The notes beneath the pieces were generated by a model. The model did not search any database, was not told the DNA's origin, and saw only the letters and a list, made by a program, of their open reading frames with translations. From Modicisalibacter sp049808615 (GTDB lineage Bacteria; Pseudomonadota; Gammaproteobacteria; Pseudomonadales; Halomonadaceae), in NCBI RefSeq assembly GCF_049808615.1, contig NZ_JBNCAN010000017.1:41555-105554 (forward strand): a stretch of DNA of 64,000 nucleotides, in the 5' to 3' direction. Each line of letters opens with the position of its first letter. Within the stretch, counting starts at the first letter, position 1. This document shows, in pieces, positions 17,021-26,057 of this stretch. The translations under genes were made by a program, and so were the position numbers.

Positions 17021-17191
17021 TTGCCGATTTATATTAGCAATATAAAATTTAAAGTTGACCACAAAGACGTTGATTTCAGCCACCTGTCATCTCTTTTGTG
17101 CATGGTATCGTCATTAACGCCTGTCATTGCTCGTAATATTCGCCAAGGTCGCCGCCGGATGTGGCGGAAGCACAGGAGGTGTAACAACACC

Positions 17192-17779
17192 TTATTGCAC
17201 GGTGCCATCGTCGGCCTGCTCCACCTGCGGATGGCCGGGGTGCTGCTCGGTATAAAGCAACATGGCCGCCATGCGCGCATGCTCCGTCAGGGCGAAAAGA
17301 TCGTTCTCATTATCGGCGCTGTCGTCCAGCGCGAGCTCATCGATGCTCGCCAGGGTTTCCAGATCTTCGAGGGCTTCACGCAGGTTGGCCGACCAGGCAT
17401 TTCGCGTCTCGACGCCGACTTCACCAACCACCTCCAGGAATCCCAGCGTCCACTCCTTCAGGCCCCGGGCACGTTCAGCCAAGGAAAACAGATCATCGGG
17501 AAGCAATGGCTCGTAATTGAGCTCGGGGGCAGAGAGGGCGTCCAGGGTCTGACGACGCCATCCCAGTAGCACCTGGGCATCTTCGCGCTCACGCGGCTGC
17601 TCGACACCCAATGCGGCGCTCACCTCTTCCAGCCACTGCTCCGCGGGCAGGTCATGAAGCGCCAGCTCGGCACTCAGCCGTCCATCGAGAAAGGCCGGCG
17701 ATTGCAGACTGCCGTGGGCGAGAAACACATCGGCGACGCTGGAGAAGTCGTGCTGGTCGTTGATGATGGACATGCGCAC
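17192..17779 (-). CDS. ygfB: UPF0149 family protein (YgfB/YecA-like)
   Basis: The 195-residue acidic protein matches the YgfB family: an all-helical domain with ALHDLPAEQWLEEV near residue 45, the EWTLGFLEVVGE segment in the middle, and an acidic ELALDDSADNENDLFALTEH region before the C terminus. In Pseudomonas aeruginosa YgfB antagonises the AlpA antiterminator; in most bacteria its role is unknown. It is divergent from zapA, as in E. coli and Pseudomonas, and heads the strand that continues to ubiH. Confidence 0.92.
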   Translation of the reverse strand: MRMSIINDQHDFSSVADVFLAHGSLQSPAFLDGRLSAELALHDLPAEQWLEEVSAALGVEQPREREDAQVLLGWRRQTLDALSAPELNYEPLLPDDLFSLAERARGLKEWTLGFLEVVGEVGVETRNAWSANLREALEDLETLASIDELALDDSADNENDLFALTEHARMAAMLLYTEQHPGHPQVEQADDGTVQ

Positions 17780-17927
17780 TCCATAAGCATTGACGAGAAA
17801 CGAACAGGCCGGCGACCGTGATCTGAGTTGCGTTGACCGGCCAATGCTGCCTCTCTATAGTGGCTCGAAACTGCTTTCATCTTACCGTATCGGGTCTGGT
17901 AATGACCCACTCTCCTCGGAGCCTGAC

Positions 17928-18230
17928 ATGACGGATGCCACACGGCCAACCACCGAGATTACGCTGCTTGGACGCTCCTATGTCATTGCCTGCCCACCGG
18001 AGCAGGAGGATGAACTCAACCGGGCGGCGCGCTATCTCGATCGTGCCATGCATGGCATTCATTCCCGGGGCAAGGTACTGGGTGCCGAGAAGATCGCCAT
18101 TATGGCGGCGCTGAACATTACTCATGAGTTGCTGCATGCGATTGAGGAGCGTCGCGAGGATGAGGCCAGTCTAAGCCGCTTGAATGCGCGCCTGGGGCAG
18201 GCACTCAACGATGTTGAGAAAGGACGCTAA
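17928..18230 (+). CDS. zapA: Cell division protein ZapA
   Basis: ZapA binds and bundles FtsZ filaments at the Z ring. From ATG 17928 the protein is 100 residues. The N-terminal FtsZ-binding domain has EITLLGRSYVIACPPEQEDEL and a C-terminal coiled coil follows (HELLHAIEERREDEASLSRL). The open frame starts 46 codons earlier, but that part lies in the divergent promoter region and a GGAG ribosome site precedes 17928. It is followed directly by 6S RNA and fau, the standard order. Confidence 0.94.
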   Translation: MTDATRPTTEITLLGRSYVIACPPEQEDELNRAARYLDRAMHGIHSRGKVLGAEKIAIMAALNITHELLHAIEERREDEASLSRLNARLGQALNDVEKGR

Positions 18231-18285
18231 GGGCTAATAATCCAAACAGGCCTTTGGAGCAGCCTCCGGCTCTGTTAGGATTAAA

Positions 18286-18471
18286 GCGTTCCCTGGAATG
18301 TGCGCCAGTCGTTATAGTCCCTCGAGCCTATGCGCAGTACCCAGGGGGCCAATTGCTAGACAGACCCGTGTGCATGTCCGTGCGACGGAAAGCCTGACGG
18401 TCTGTCTGCGGCCACCCACCTTGAACCAGTGGGTTCAAGGGCCAGAACGACAGCGGCATTCTGGGGAACTC
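18286..18471 (+). ncRNA. ssrS: 6S RNA
   Basis: 6S RNA binds sigma70 RNA polymerase as a promoter mimic. It is expected between zapA and fau and is found there. A closing stem pairs 18288-18300 (GTTCCCTGGAATG) with 18457-18469 (CATTCTGGGGAAC), 13 bp with two wobble pairs. Near the 3' side the segment ACCTTGAACC...GGGTTCAAGG at about 18419-18440 matches the conserved block of E. coli 6S RNA, and GCGGCATTCTGGGGA matches its 3' end. The length of about 185 nt fits. Exact ends are estimated. Confidence 0.93.
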
Positions 18472-18482
18472 TATAGAATCCG

Positions 18483-18615
18483 TTCATGATCTAGCGAGTT
18501 AGAGCCAGACAAGGCATATTCGGACTAAAAAGCGGAGTTTACGAATAGTAAATGAACGTATTAAGGACGAATTTAGCGATGTATGACCGACACGCAGCAG
18601 GTCATGGACAGGTTC
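18483..18615. repeat. Imperfect palindromic dispersed repeat, copy 1
   Basis: This ~133-bp segment is closely similar to 19391-19522 along its whole length (shared blocks include GATCTAGCGA, CAGACAAGGC, GAGTTTAC, TATGACCGACACG and GCAGGTC). It has an inner foldback (GTTTAC...GTAAAT) and outer arms that can pair imperfectly, so it looks like a miniature palindromic element rather than a gene. It begins just after 6S RNA and ends about 20 bp before fau, so it forms the fau upstream region. Confidence 0.75.
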
Positions 18616-18632
18616 TTATTCATACCGCCTGA

Positions 18633-19262
18633 TTGGTAGTACCTGCCTTGTCTGATTCATCGATATCGCAACATCAGCGCAAGGCGTTACGACGTGAACT
18701 ACGCCGACGCAGGCGCTCATTGTCGGCAAGGGAGCAGCGTCAAGCATCGATGGCGCTCTGCCATCGGTTACGGCGTTTACCTGAAGTACAACGTGCTCGC
18801 CGTGTCGCCCTTTACCTGCCCAACGATGCTGAAATCGATGCCACCCCCCTGTTGAACTGGTTGCAGCGTCGCGGCGCCCATACCTACCTACCGGTTCTGC
18901 GTCCGCTTTGCGATAACCGCTTGTGGTTCGTGCATTATCACCCGGGCACACCCATGGTCTCTAATCGTTTCGGTATCCGGGAGCCCGACACCCGTCATGG
19001 AGCTCATCCCGCACGGCGGTTACCCGCCTGGGCGCTGGATCTGGTGTTGCTGCCACTGGTAGGCTTCGATGACGCGGGTAATCGGATGGGCATGGGCGGC
19101 GGTTTCTACGACCGAAGTTTTGCCTTCGTGCGCCATCGCCACCCCCGTCCCCGACTGATCGGTGTCAGTCATGACTGTCAACGTGTCGACTGCCTGCCGG
19201 TGGCGCCCTGGGACGTCCCCCTGGATGCCATCGTCAGTGACCGGCGCGTCATTCGTCCATGA
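18633..19262 (+). CDS. fau: 5-formyltetrahydrofolate cyclo-ligase
   Basis: Also called YgfA, this enzyme converts 5-formyl-THF to 5,10-methenyl-THF with ATP. The 209-residue protein has the N-terminal RKALRRELRRRRRSLS segment, LYLPNDAEIDATPLL in the middle, and the ATP/Mg-binding LPLVGFDDAGNRMGMGGGFYDR motif. The start is uncertain: there is no ATG near the front, and candidates are TTG 18633, GTG 18636, GTG 18639 or TTG 18648 (giving MSDSSISQHQR). No strong ribosome site favours one. The zapA-ssrS-fau order is conserved. A copy of a palindromic repeat lies on each side. Confidence 0.92.
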   Translation: MVVPALSDSSISQHQRKALRRELRRRRRSLSAREQRQASMALCHRLRRLPEVQRARRVALYLPNDAEIDATPLLNWLQRRGAHTYLPVLRPLCDNRLWFVHYHPGTPMVSNRFGIREPDTRHGAHPARRLPAWALDLVLLPLVGFDDAGNRMGMGGGFYDRSFAFVRHRHPRPRLIGVSHDCQRVDCLPVAPWDVPLDAIVSDRRVIRP

Positions 19263-19292
19263 GTCGGCTACACGGAGTCGGCCTTGAAGACA

Positions 19293-19330
19293 AAAACCGG
19301 TAGCCAGCACTAGGCCAGCTACCGGTTTTG
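19293..19330 (+). terminator. Rho-independent terminator after fau
   Basis: AAAACCGGTAGC (19293-19304) pairs perfectly with GCTACCGGTTTT (19318-19329), a 12-bp stem with a 13-nt loop and a T-rich 3' arm. It lies 30 bp past the fau stop. Its symmetry means it may work on both strands. Confidence 0.8.
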
Positions 19331-19390
19331 AAGAATCGGATCTCACGCGCAGATGCAGCGTCGATAGGCGTCTGGATCGCTAAATACTTA

Positions 19391-19522
19391 TTCACGATCT
19401 AGCGAATTAGTGGCAGACAAGGCGAAACCGGACTAAGAAGCAGAGTTTACTGATGTAAATGAGCATTCTGAAGACGGTTTTAACGCCATATGACCGACAC
19501 GTAGCAGGTCGTGGGCGGGCTC
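19391..19522. repeat. Imperfect palindromic dispersed repeat, copy 2
   Basis: This is the second copy of the repeat at 18483-18615, in the same orientation. It holds GGCGAAACCGGAC and GACGGTTTTAACGCC as partly complementary arms around a GTTTAC-TGAT-GTAAAT foldback, so a single strand can form a long bulged hairpin. No open frame of note is inside. Confidence 0.75.
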
Positions 19523-19528
19523 GAAAGT

Positions 19529-19624
19529 TTAGCCCCCGACCACGGCTTGGGCATAGCCGGTCGCTACGATACCCAATACAAAGATAAGCACCAACGCCAT
19601 GATCAAATCAGGTTTACGTTTCAT
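19529..19624 (-). CDS. 31-residue single-span membrane peptide
   Basis: ATG at 19622-19624 (minus strand) opens a short frame, MKRKPDLIMALVLIFVLGIV followed by ATGYAQAVVGG and a TAA. It has a positively charged start and one strongly hydrophobic span (about residues 7-24), the pattern of a small inner-membrane protein with its N terminus inside. A GGAG lies about 10 bases before the start. It is isolated, between a palindromic repeat and ilvA. I do not recognise a named family; the start, ribosome site and composition together argue that it is real. Confidence 0.6.
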   Translation of the reverse strand: MKRKPDLIMALVLIFVLGIVATGYAQAVVGG

Positions 19625-19915
19625 GGCACAACAGCTCCGAAAAATTCCACATTACTGCCTTAATCGGCAGACTTGACTATAGGTCTACGGAAAAAGAATG
19701 ACAATACGCTCTCGACATTTCTTTCACCGTAAACCCAAAGTAGAAAGCTATTGGCGTAAGCAACCCTTCATTCATATTTTTGCGGTTGGGAAGGCGCTTG
19801 CTGCCTGGTCACTTTCTGAATACAGAATAAGCCTAAAAATGTGAAACAAACGGTTGAATAGGCGCTCAAATCTATTTAATTAGCTATTACGACTATAAAG
19901 CCGGTCGGTATCTTC

Positions 19916-21430
19916 TTACGCCATGAATAAGCGATAGGCGACGTTGTCGCTTTCCTTCCAGTACCGATAGCCGATCTCATCGAAGTGCTCCTCGACATGG
20001 CCCCGATCGCCATTGGGAATCTGCATGCCCACCAACACACGCCCGTAGGCCGCGCCGTGATTGCGATAATGGAACAGCGAAATGTTCCAGTCCGCCGGCA
20101 AATGGGTAAGAAAGTTCATCAGGGCGCCGGGGCGCTCAGGAAACTCGAAGCGATAGACCTGCTCCTCGAAGTGTTCCCGAGGGCGTCCCCCTCCCAGATG
20201 GCGAATGTGCAGCTTGGCCAACTCATTGTCGGTCAGATCCTCCACCGGATAATCCGCCTCGCGCAACTTGCGAATCACCTCCTGACGATCCTCACCGCCG
20301 GGTTTGACCTGCACCCCAACGAAGATATGGGCACACTCCGGGTCGGCGTAGCGATAGTTGAACTCGGTGACCATGCGTTTGCCGATGATCTTGCAGAATC
20401 GCTTGAAGCTGCCTGGCCGCTCGGGGATGGTCACCGCCAGGATTGCCTCGCGCTGTTCACCAAGCTCGGTACGCTCTGCGATATGCTGCAGGCGATCAAA
20501 GTTGGTATTGGCACCGGAATTGATGCATAACAGCGTCTCGCCCTCGGCACCGGTCTGCTGCACATATTTCTTGAGTCCGGCCAGGGACAAGGCGCCGGAG
20601 GTCTCCGCCACTGCTCGGGTATCCTCGAAGATATCCTTGACCGCCGCGCACATCTCATCGGTATTGACAGTAATCACGTCATCGACCAGATCGCGCATGA
20701 TGGCAAAAGGTGCCTCGCCGATCTGCGCCACCGCCACGCCCTCGGCGAATACCCCGACCTCCTTGAGCGTCACGCGCTTACCGGCCTCCAATGCCGCCTT
20801 GAGACAGGCGCTGTCCTCGGCCTCGACACCGATGACCTTGATCTCAGGGCGCAGGTACTTGACGTAGGCCGCCACCCCGGCGATCAGCCCACCACCGCCG
20901 ACCGGCACGAAGATGGCATCGAGACGCCCGGCGTGCTGACGCAGGATTTCCATGCCGACCGTGCCCTGGCCGGCGATCACATCCAGGTCGTCGAAGGGTG
21001 GAACATAGGTATAACCGTGTTCTTCAATCAACTCCCGAGCATGGGCCAGCGCCTCGCTGAAGGCATCGCCGCGCAACACCACCCGCGCCCCCCGGGCCCG
21101 CACAGCCTGGACCTTGATTTCGGGGGTAATACGGGGCATCACGATGACCGCTTTCACCCCCATCAGTTTCGCTGCCAGCGCCAATCCCTGGGCATGATTG
21201 CCTGCGGAGGCGGCGATCACGCCCTTGGCCTTCTGAGCCTCGGATAACTGTGCCATGCGGTTATAAGCACCGCGAATCTTGAAGGAAAAAACCGGCTGAA
21301 GATCCTCGCGCTTGATCAGCACCTGATTGTTGAGTCGGCGCGACAAAAAAGGAGCGGAGGTAATGGGGGTTTCCCGGGCCGCTTCATAGACGCGAGCCTG
21401 GAGTATCTTCTTGACGGTATCTTCGAGCAT
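19916..21430 (-). CDS. ilvA: Threonine ammonia-lyase, biosynthetic
   Basis: IlvA deaminates threonine to 2-oxobutyrate, the committed step of isoleucine synthesis. From ATG 21430 it is 504 residues (E. coli 514). The PLP lysine is Lys51 in SFKIRGAYN, the phosphate loop is GGGGLIAGVA, and the C terminus carries two ACT-like regulatory domains (about 320-500, with VTIPERPGSFKRF and FEFPERPGALMNF), so feedback by isoleucine is expected. The frame is open 37 codons further upstream, but those residues are not conserved. It is divergent from rpiA, as in Pseudomonas. Confidence 0.96.
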   Translation of the reverse strand: MLEDTVKKILQARVYEAARETPITSAPFLSRRLNNQVLIKREDLQPVFSFKIRGAYNRMAQLSEAQKAKGVIAASAGNHAQGLALAAKLMGVKAVIVMPRITPEIKVQAVRARGARVVLRGDAFSEALAHARELIEEHGYTYVPPFDDLDVIAGQGTVGMEILRQHAGRLDAIFVPVGGGGLIAGVAAYVKYLRPEIKVIGVEAEDSACLKAALEAGKRVTLKEVGVFAEGVAVAQIGEAPFAIMRDLVDDVITVNTDEMCAAVKDIFEDTRAVAETSGALSLAGLKKYVQQTGAEGETLLCINSGANTNFDRLQHIAERTELGEQREAILAVTIPERPGSFKRFCKIIGKRMVTEFNYRYADPECAHIFVGVQVKPGGEDRQEVIRKLREADYPVEDLTDNELAKLHIRHLGGGRPREHFEEQVYRFEFPERPGALMNFLTHLPADWNISLFHYRNHGAAYGRVLVGMQIPNGDRGHVEEHFDEIGYRYWKESDNVAYRLFMA

Positions 21431-21552
21431 CCTGATGTCCTGAAAGTCGTACAATGCGACGGCTGGCCGCCCCCCGAACCCCGATGTATCGGTGTCCGGA
21501 ATGATGGGATCGCCTATAATGGCATTTTTCCCACTGGCCAACGAGTCTTCTA

Positions 21553-22230
21553 ATGAATCAGGACGCTCTCAAGCGCGAGGTGGCGGCGGCCGCCATTGAT
21601 GAAATTCGCCCCCTGCTGGCCAGGGATACCGTGATCGGTGTGGGCACCGGCTCCACGGCCAATCACTTCATCGACCTGCTCGCCGAATTGCGTCACGATT
21701 TTCAGGGCGCAGTGGCCAGCTCCCAGGCGACCGCGGAGCGTCTGAAGGGACATGGTATCGACGTCTTCGAGCTCAACCACGTTGGTAGCGTGCCGGTCTA
21801 CATCGATGGAGCGGACGAGATCAACCCACATCTGGAAATGATCAAAGGCGGCGGCGCGGCCCTGACCCGGGAGAAGATCGCCGCCGCCTGCGCCGAACGT
21901 TTCATCTGTATCGCCGATGTCTCGAAGCGCGTCACCGTGCTGGGCGGCTTCCCTTTGCCTATCGAGGTGATTCCCATGGCGCGCTCCTACGTCGCCCGTG
22001 AACTGGTCAAGCGCGGCATCACGCCGGTCTATCGCGACGGCGTGGTCACCGACAACGGCAATCAGATTCTCGACTGCTACGACTTCCTGATCGAGGACCC
22101 TCAGCGGGTCGAGTTCGATCTCAACAACATCGTCGGCGTGGTGACCAACGGCCTGTTCGCTCACCGCTCCGCGGATGTGCTACTGCTGGGTTCCGATAGT
22201 GGCGTGGAGCGTTTGCTACGCCCGGAGTAA
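21553..22230 (+). CDS. rpiA: Ribose-5-phosphate isomerase A
   Basis: RpiA interconverts ribose 5-phosphate and ribulose 5-phosphate in the pentose phosphate pathway. The 225-residue protein shows VIGVGTGSTANHFID (about 30-44), the catalytic IDGADEINPHLEMIKGGGAAL and the C-terminal NNIVGVVTNGLFAHR. The length equals the usual size (about 220). It is divergent from ilvA, with about 120 bp of shared upstream sequence. Confidence 0.97.
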   Translation: MNQDALKREVAAAAIDEIRPLLARDTVIGVGTGSTANHFIDLLAELRHDFQGAVASSQATAERLKGHGIDVFELNHVGSVPVYIDGADEINPHLEMIKGGGAALTREKIAAACAERFICIADVSKRVTVLGGFPLPIEVIPMARSYVARELVKRGITPVYRDGVVTDNGNQILDCYDFLIEDPQRVEFDLNNIVGVVTNGLFAHRSADVLLLGSDSGVERLLRPE

Positions 22231-22234
22231 GTCA

Positions 22235-23530
22235 TCACTTACGTGGGAGCAGGCGCTCCAGCCCCTTCAGGGTACGTTGTAGCGCTCCTCTGTTGGCGTC
22301 GATGGCAGCCAGCCCCGCTGCCGCCTGACGATGGCATTTCTCAGGATCATTCAGCAGCGCGATCAGCGCCTCGCCGAGAGCGGCGGCGTCTGCCACCTCC
22401 ACCAGGGCCCCCGCCTCACGCAAGGGCTTGGCGACATCCTCGAAATTGGCAAGCGCCGGGCCGCTGAGTACCGGAATGCCCAGCGCCGCGGGCTCCAGCA
22501 GATTGTGCCCCCCGACAGGAACCAAACTGCCGCCGACGAAGGCGAGGTTAGCGGCGCCGTAGAGCGTTCTCAGCTCACCCATGGTGTCCCCGAGATACAC
22601 TGTCGTATCGGCCTGAACCGCCTCTTGGCGGGAGCGTCTCGCCAACCGCTCGCCCTGACGCTGGCAGAGGGCGGCAACCGTATCGAAACGCTGGGGATGT
22701 CGCGGCACCAGGATCAACAAGGCGGACGGGTAACGCTCGCGCAACCTCTCATGGGCCATCAGTACCTGCTCATCCTCACCGGAATGAGTCGAGGCGGCGA
22801 TCCACACGGGACGCTCCCCGAATTTTATGGGTAAGTACTCACTATCATCTGAAACACCGACAGGCAGGAAAATATCGAACTTGAGAGAGCCGACGACGGC
22901 CTTTCTCGAGACTGCCATGCCCAGGCTTCGAAAACGTTCGGCATCCTGCTCCGACTTGGCCGCCAGCCAATCGACCTTGCTGAGCGCATCCGCCATCAGT
23001 GCGCCGACCCGCCGATAGCCGCGCAACGCCTTGGCCGACAACCGCCCATTGACGACGGCTATCGGGATCCGCTGCCGGTGGCAGGCATGCAGCAGATTGG
23101 GCCACAGCTCGGTTTCGAAGAAGATCGCCATCTCGGGCCGAAGCCGGGCAATGAAACGACGCGTTGCTCCGGGGAAGTCCAGAGGAACGAAGTAATGACT
23201 CACTTCGCCTTCGAACAGCGATTTTACCTGCGACGCCCCGGTGGCTGTCATGGTCGTGATCACGAGACGATGGCCAGGATAACGCTCGAGTAACGATGCG
23301 ATCAGAGGTCGCGCGGCCTGGACCTCCCCTACCGAGGCGGCATGTAGCCAGAGCCTGGGCTGCTCGGTCGATATAGTGATCAGTCCAAGGCGTTCACGGC
23401 GCGGGTTGGTGGGCACCCACTCACGCCACACGCGCCATACTATCAAGGGCGAAAGTAGATAAAGAACTGAACTGTAGAGCCAGCGCGCCCAAGGGTGGCG
23501 ACGAATCTCGGACGCTTCATGCGCAGGCAT
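22235..23530 (-). CDS. waaA: 3-deoxy-D-manno-octulosonic acid (Kdo) transferase
   Basis: WaaA transfers Kdo from CMP-Kdo to lipid A precursor at the inner membrane. The 431-residue protein has an N-terminal membrane-associated segment (LYSSVLYLLSPLIVWRVW), the WLHAASVGEVQAARPL motif with the catalytic Glu, and a GT-B C-terminal half with GGSLVPVGGHNLLEPAALGIPV. It abuts hldE: its first base pair directly follows the hldE stop. A Kdo kinase and an OpsX-type heptosyltransferase nearby suggest that it adds a single Kdo, as in Haemophilus, but that cannot be read from its own sequence. Confidence 0.95.
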   Translation of the reverse strand: MPAHEASEIRRHPWARWLYSSVLYLLSPLIVWRVWREWVPTNPRRERLGLITISTEQPRLWLHAASVGEVQAARPLIASLLERYPGHRLVITTMTATGASQVKSLFEGEVSHYFVPLDFPGATRRFIARLRPEMAIFFETELWPNLLHACHRQRIPIAVVNGRLSAKALRGYRRVGALMADALSKVDWLAAKSEQDAERFRSLGMAVSRKAVVGSLKFDIFLPVGVSDDSEYLPIKFGERPVWIAASTHSGEDEQVLMAHERLRERYPSALLILVPRHPQRFDTVAALCQRQGERLARRSRQEAVQADTTVYLGDTMGELRTLYGAANLAFVGGSLVPVGGHNLLEPAALGIPVLSGPALANFEDVAKPLREAGALVEVADAAALGEALIALLNDPEKCHRQAAAGLAAIDANRGALQRTLKGLERLLPRK

Positions 23531-24961
23531 CTAGCGCTCGCGATCGAGAATGGTCGTGATCATCGCGGTGGTCGAGACACCGTCCTCGAAATCCAGCACC
23601 CGGACTTCACCACCATTGGCGATGACCGCCTCCCCCCCGGCGATCTCTTCCGGCAGGTAGTCGCCGCCCTTGACCAGCACGTCCGGGAGCAACGCCTCGA
23701 TCAGGCGCGCCGGGGTATCTTCCCGAAAGGCAACCACCCAATCCACCGCCCCCAGCCCGCTGAGCACCTGCATGCGGCGTTGCAACGGGTTGATAGGCCG
23801 GCGTGGTCCCTTGAGGCGGGCGATGGAGGCATCGTCATTGACCGCGACGATCAGGCGATCACCGAGTCGCCGCGCCTGCTCGAGGTAAGCGACGTGACCG
23901 GCATGCAGGATATCGAAACAGCCATTGGTCATGACCACCCGCTCCCCGCGGGCCTGGGCAGCCTTGACCGCTTCTATCAGCGCGGGCTCCTCGATCAGAC
24001 CGAACTCGGCCAGCTTGTCGCCGTGTAGCGCGGTATACAGCTCGGCTACCGATAGGGTCGCGGTGCCGGGCTTGGCCACCACCAAGCCTGCGGCCAGATT
24101 GGCCAGGGTCATCGCCTCCGGATAGCCGTGTCCCGCCGCCAGCGCCAGCCCCAGCACGCCGATCACCGTATCGCCGGCACCGGTGACATCGAAGACTTCC
24201 CGAGCGTGAGTCGGCAGATGCAACGGCGTGTGATTCTCGCGAATCAGGGTCATGCCCTTCTCGCTGCGGGTGATCAGCACTGCCTCGAGATCCAGTTCGC
24301 TGCGCAGGCGCTCACCTTTCTCGGTCAATTCCGCATCGTCGCGGCAGGGTCCGACCACGGCCTCGAATTCACCGATGTTGGGGGTGATGACACTGGCGCC
24401 CCGATAACGCCGGAAGTCTGTGCCCTTGGGATCAACCAGCACGCGCTTGCCCCGGGCACGAATCGCTGCGATCAACTCTTCGACCCGGTTGAGAGTGCCC
24501 TTGCCATAATCGGAGAGGATGACCACATCGATATCGGGAAGTACCGTCTCGACCCGCTCGAGCAACTCCCTAGTATCGATATCGGCCACATTTTCCTCGA
24601 AATCGAGGCGAATCAATTGCTGGTTACGACTCATGACTCGCAGCTTGGTAATCGTTGGTATTACGGCGCTGCGCTGAAAGTAAACGCTTACTTCGGCATC
24701 TTCTAGACGTGACGTGAGCAAATCCGCGTTGCTGTCATCCCCCACCAAGCCCGCCAGTGCCGCATGGCCACCCAAGGAGGTAATATTGAGCGCCACGTTG
24801 GCGGCGCCCCCAGGACGGTCCTCGGCTTCGCCTACGCGCACCACCGGCACCGGAGCCTCGGGGGAGATACGCGAGGTACCGCCATGCCAGTAGCGATCGA
24901 GCATGACATCGCCGACAACCAGTAGGCGGGCCTGTTCCAGGGCGGTCAGATCAAACTTCAT
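23531..24961 (-). CDS. hldE: Bifunctional heptose kinase / adenylyltransferase
   Basis: HldE makes ADP-D,D-heptose for the LPS core. The N-terminal ribokinase-like domain (about 1-320) phosphorylates heptose 7-phosphate at C1 and shows RPGGAANVALN and the catalytic DVTGAGDTVIG. The C-terminal nucleotidyltransferase domain (about 345-476) shows TNGCFDILHAGHVAYLEQA with the HxGH motif. Its 476 residues match E. coli HldE (477). Its start overlaps the end of the opsX-type gene by 11 bases, placing opsX-hldE-waaA in one minus-strand operon. Confidence 0.97.
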   Translation of the reverse strand: MKFDLTALEQARLLVVGDVMLDRYWHGGTSRISPEAPVPVVRVGEAEDRPGGAANVALNITSLGGHAALAGLVGDDSNADLLTSRLEDAEVSVYFQRSAVIPTITKLRVMSRNQQLIRLDFEENVADIDTRELLERVETVLPDIDVVILSDYGKGTLNRVEELIAAIRARGKRVLVDPKGTDFRRYRGASVITPNIGEFEAVVGPCRDDAELTEKGERLRSELDLEAVLITRSEKGMTLIRENHTPLHLPTHAREVFDVTGAGDTVIGVLGLALAAGHGYPEAMTLANLAAGLVVAKPGTATLSVAELYTALHGDKLAEFGLIEEPALIEAVKAAQARGERVVMTNGCFDILHAGHVAYLEQARRLGDRLIVAVNDDASIARLKGPRRPINPLQRRMQVLSGLGAVDWVVAFREDTPARLIEALLPDVLVKGGDYLPEEIAGGEAVIANGGEVRVLDFEDGVSTTAMITTILDRER

Positions 24962-26057
24962 TGCGTGACTCCGGAGTCATGGCATCAGGGCGTGATGCAA
25001 GCAGCGTATCGAGGCGTTCGATGACATCATCGGCCTGGATCAGCGACATCGCATCCGGATGGCGGACACGATCGCCCCAGTTGATCTCGTCGAGCTGCTT
25101 GTGCATATAGGTACGCACCGCCTCGGGATAGCGATTGACGACATAGTCGCGCCAACAGTAAGGCGCCGCACGCTCCGGATTGGTGGTCGCGTAAAGCCCC
25201 ACGGTCGGGGTACCCAGCGCATTCGCCATGTGTACCGGTCCCGAATCCGGCGCCACCACGGCGCGGGCTCCCTTGATCAGCGCCAGCAAGCCCTTGAGTG
25301 AACTCTTGCCGATGGCATCAATCACCGCCTCGGGAACGGTCAGCGCGCGGATGCGTTCACCCATTTCCCGCTCTTGGGGGCTACCCCCCCCACTGATCAG
25401 GGTCTTCAAACCATGTTGATTCCATACATGCTCAATAACCGTCGCATAGCCCTCTGCCGACCAGTTACGGAAATTACGCAGGCGTGGATTGGCGCAGGGA
25501 CTCACCAGTACATAAGGCGAGTCAGCGGTAAGTCGTCTCGCTTCGCCATGGGCCGTCTCGGGTATCGGCAGGTTCCATTCAAGATGGTTGGTGTTGATCG
25601 AATCGACTCCCAAGGCGCGGGCGAAATCCATGAAGGATTCGAGCACATGGGCCTTGGGGTGCGCCGCCAACTGCCGATGCGTGAACCAACGCTGCCAATC
25701 CTTGGAGCGTGCCTTGTCGTAACCGATACGCACGTTCGCCTTGAGCCCCAGAGAGAGCGCACTGGCCCGCAGCGCCTGTTGCATGTGCAATAGCACATCG
25801 AACCGGGTATCGCCAAGCTCACGCCACAGTTTTCGCATGCCCGCAAATCCGCTGGCCTTGTCATAGACGACGAACTCGACCCCGGACAGGCCAGAAAGTA
25901 GACTGTATTCTCCCGTGCCGATGATCCAGGTAATACGCGCCTCAGGCCACTGACGCTGTAGCGCACGCACGGTAGGAACCAGATTGCAGACATCGCCCAG
26001 CGCGGAGAGTCGTAGCACGCAAATATGCGCAGGACAGGCAGGCAGAGGATGCTTCAT
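24951..26057 (-). CDS. opsX: Heptosyltransferase I, OpsX type (GT9 family)
   Basis: This 368-residue protein resembles the OpsX heptosyltransferase of Haemophilus more than E. coli WaaC, from recalled family motifs: ICVLRLSALGDVCNLVPTV at the N terminus, ITWIIGTGEYSLLSGL, HMQQALRASALSLGL and RIGYDKARSKDWQRWF. The C-terminal half has the GT9 nucleotide-sugar site (VVAPDSGPVHMANALGTP). OpsX adds the first heptose to a single phosphorylated Kdo. ATG 26057 gives the conserved start; its CAT overlaps the ATG of the divergent kdkA. The frame upstream is open for another 30 codons without conserved content. Confidence 0.85.
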   Translation of the reverse strand: MKHPLPACPAHICVLRLSALGDVCNLVPTVRALQRQWPEARITWIIGTGEYSLLSGLSGVEFVVYDKASGFAGMRKLWRELGDTRFDVLLHMQQALRASALSLGLKANVRIGYDKARSKDWQRWFTHRQLAAHPKAHVLESFMDFARALGVDSINTNHLEWNLPIPETAHGEARRLTADSPYVLVSPCANPRLRNFRNWSAEGYATVIEHVWNQHGLKTLISGGGSPQEREMGERIRALTVPEAVIDAIGKSSLKGLLALIKGARAVVAPDSGPVHMANALGTPTVGLYATTNPERAAPYCWRDYVVNRYPEAVRTYMHKQLDEINWGDRVRHPDAMSLIQADDVIERLDTLLASRPDAMTPESRNEV

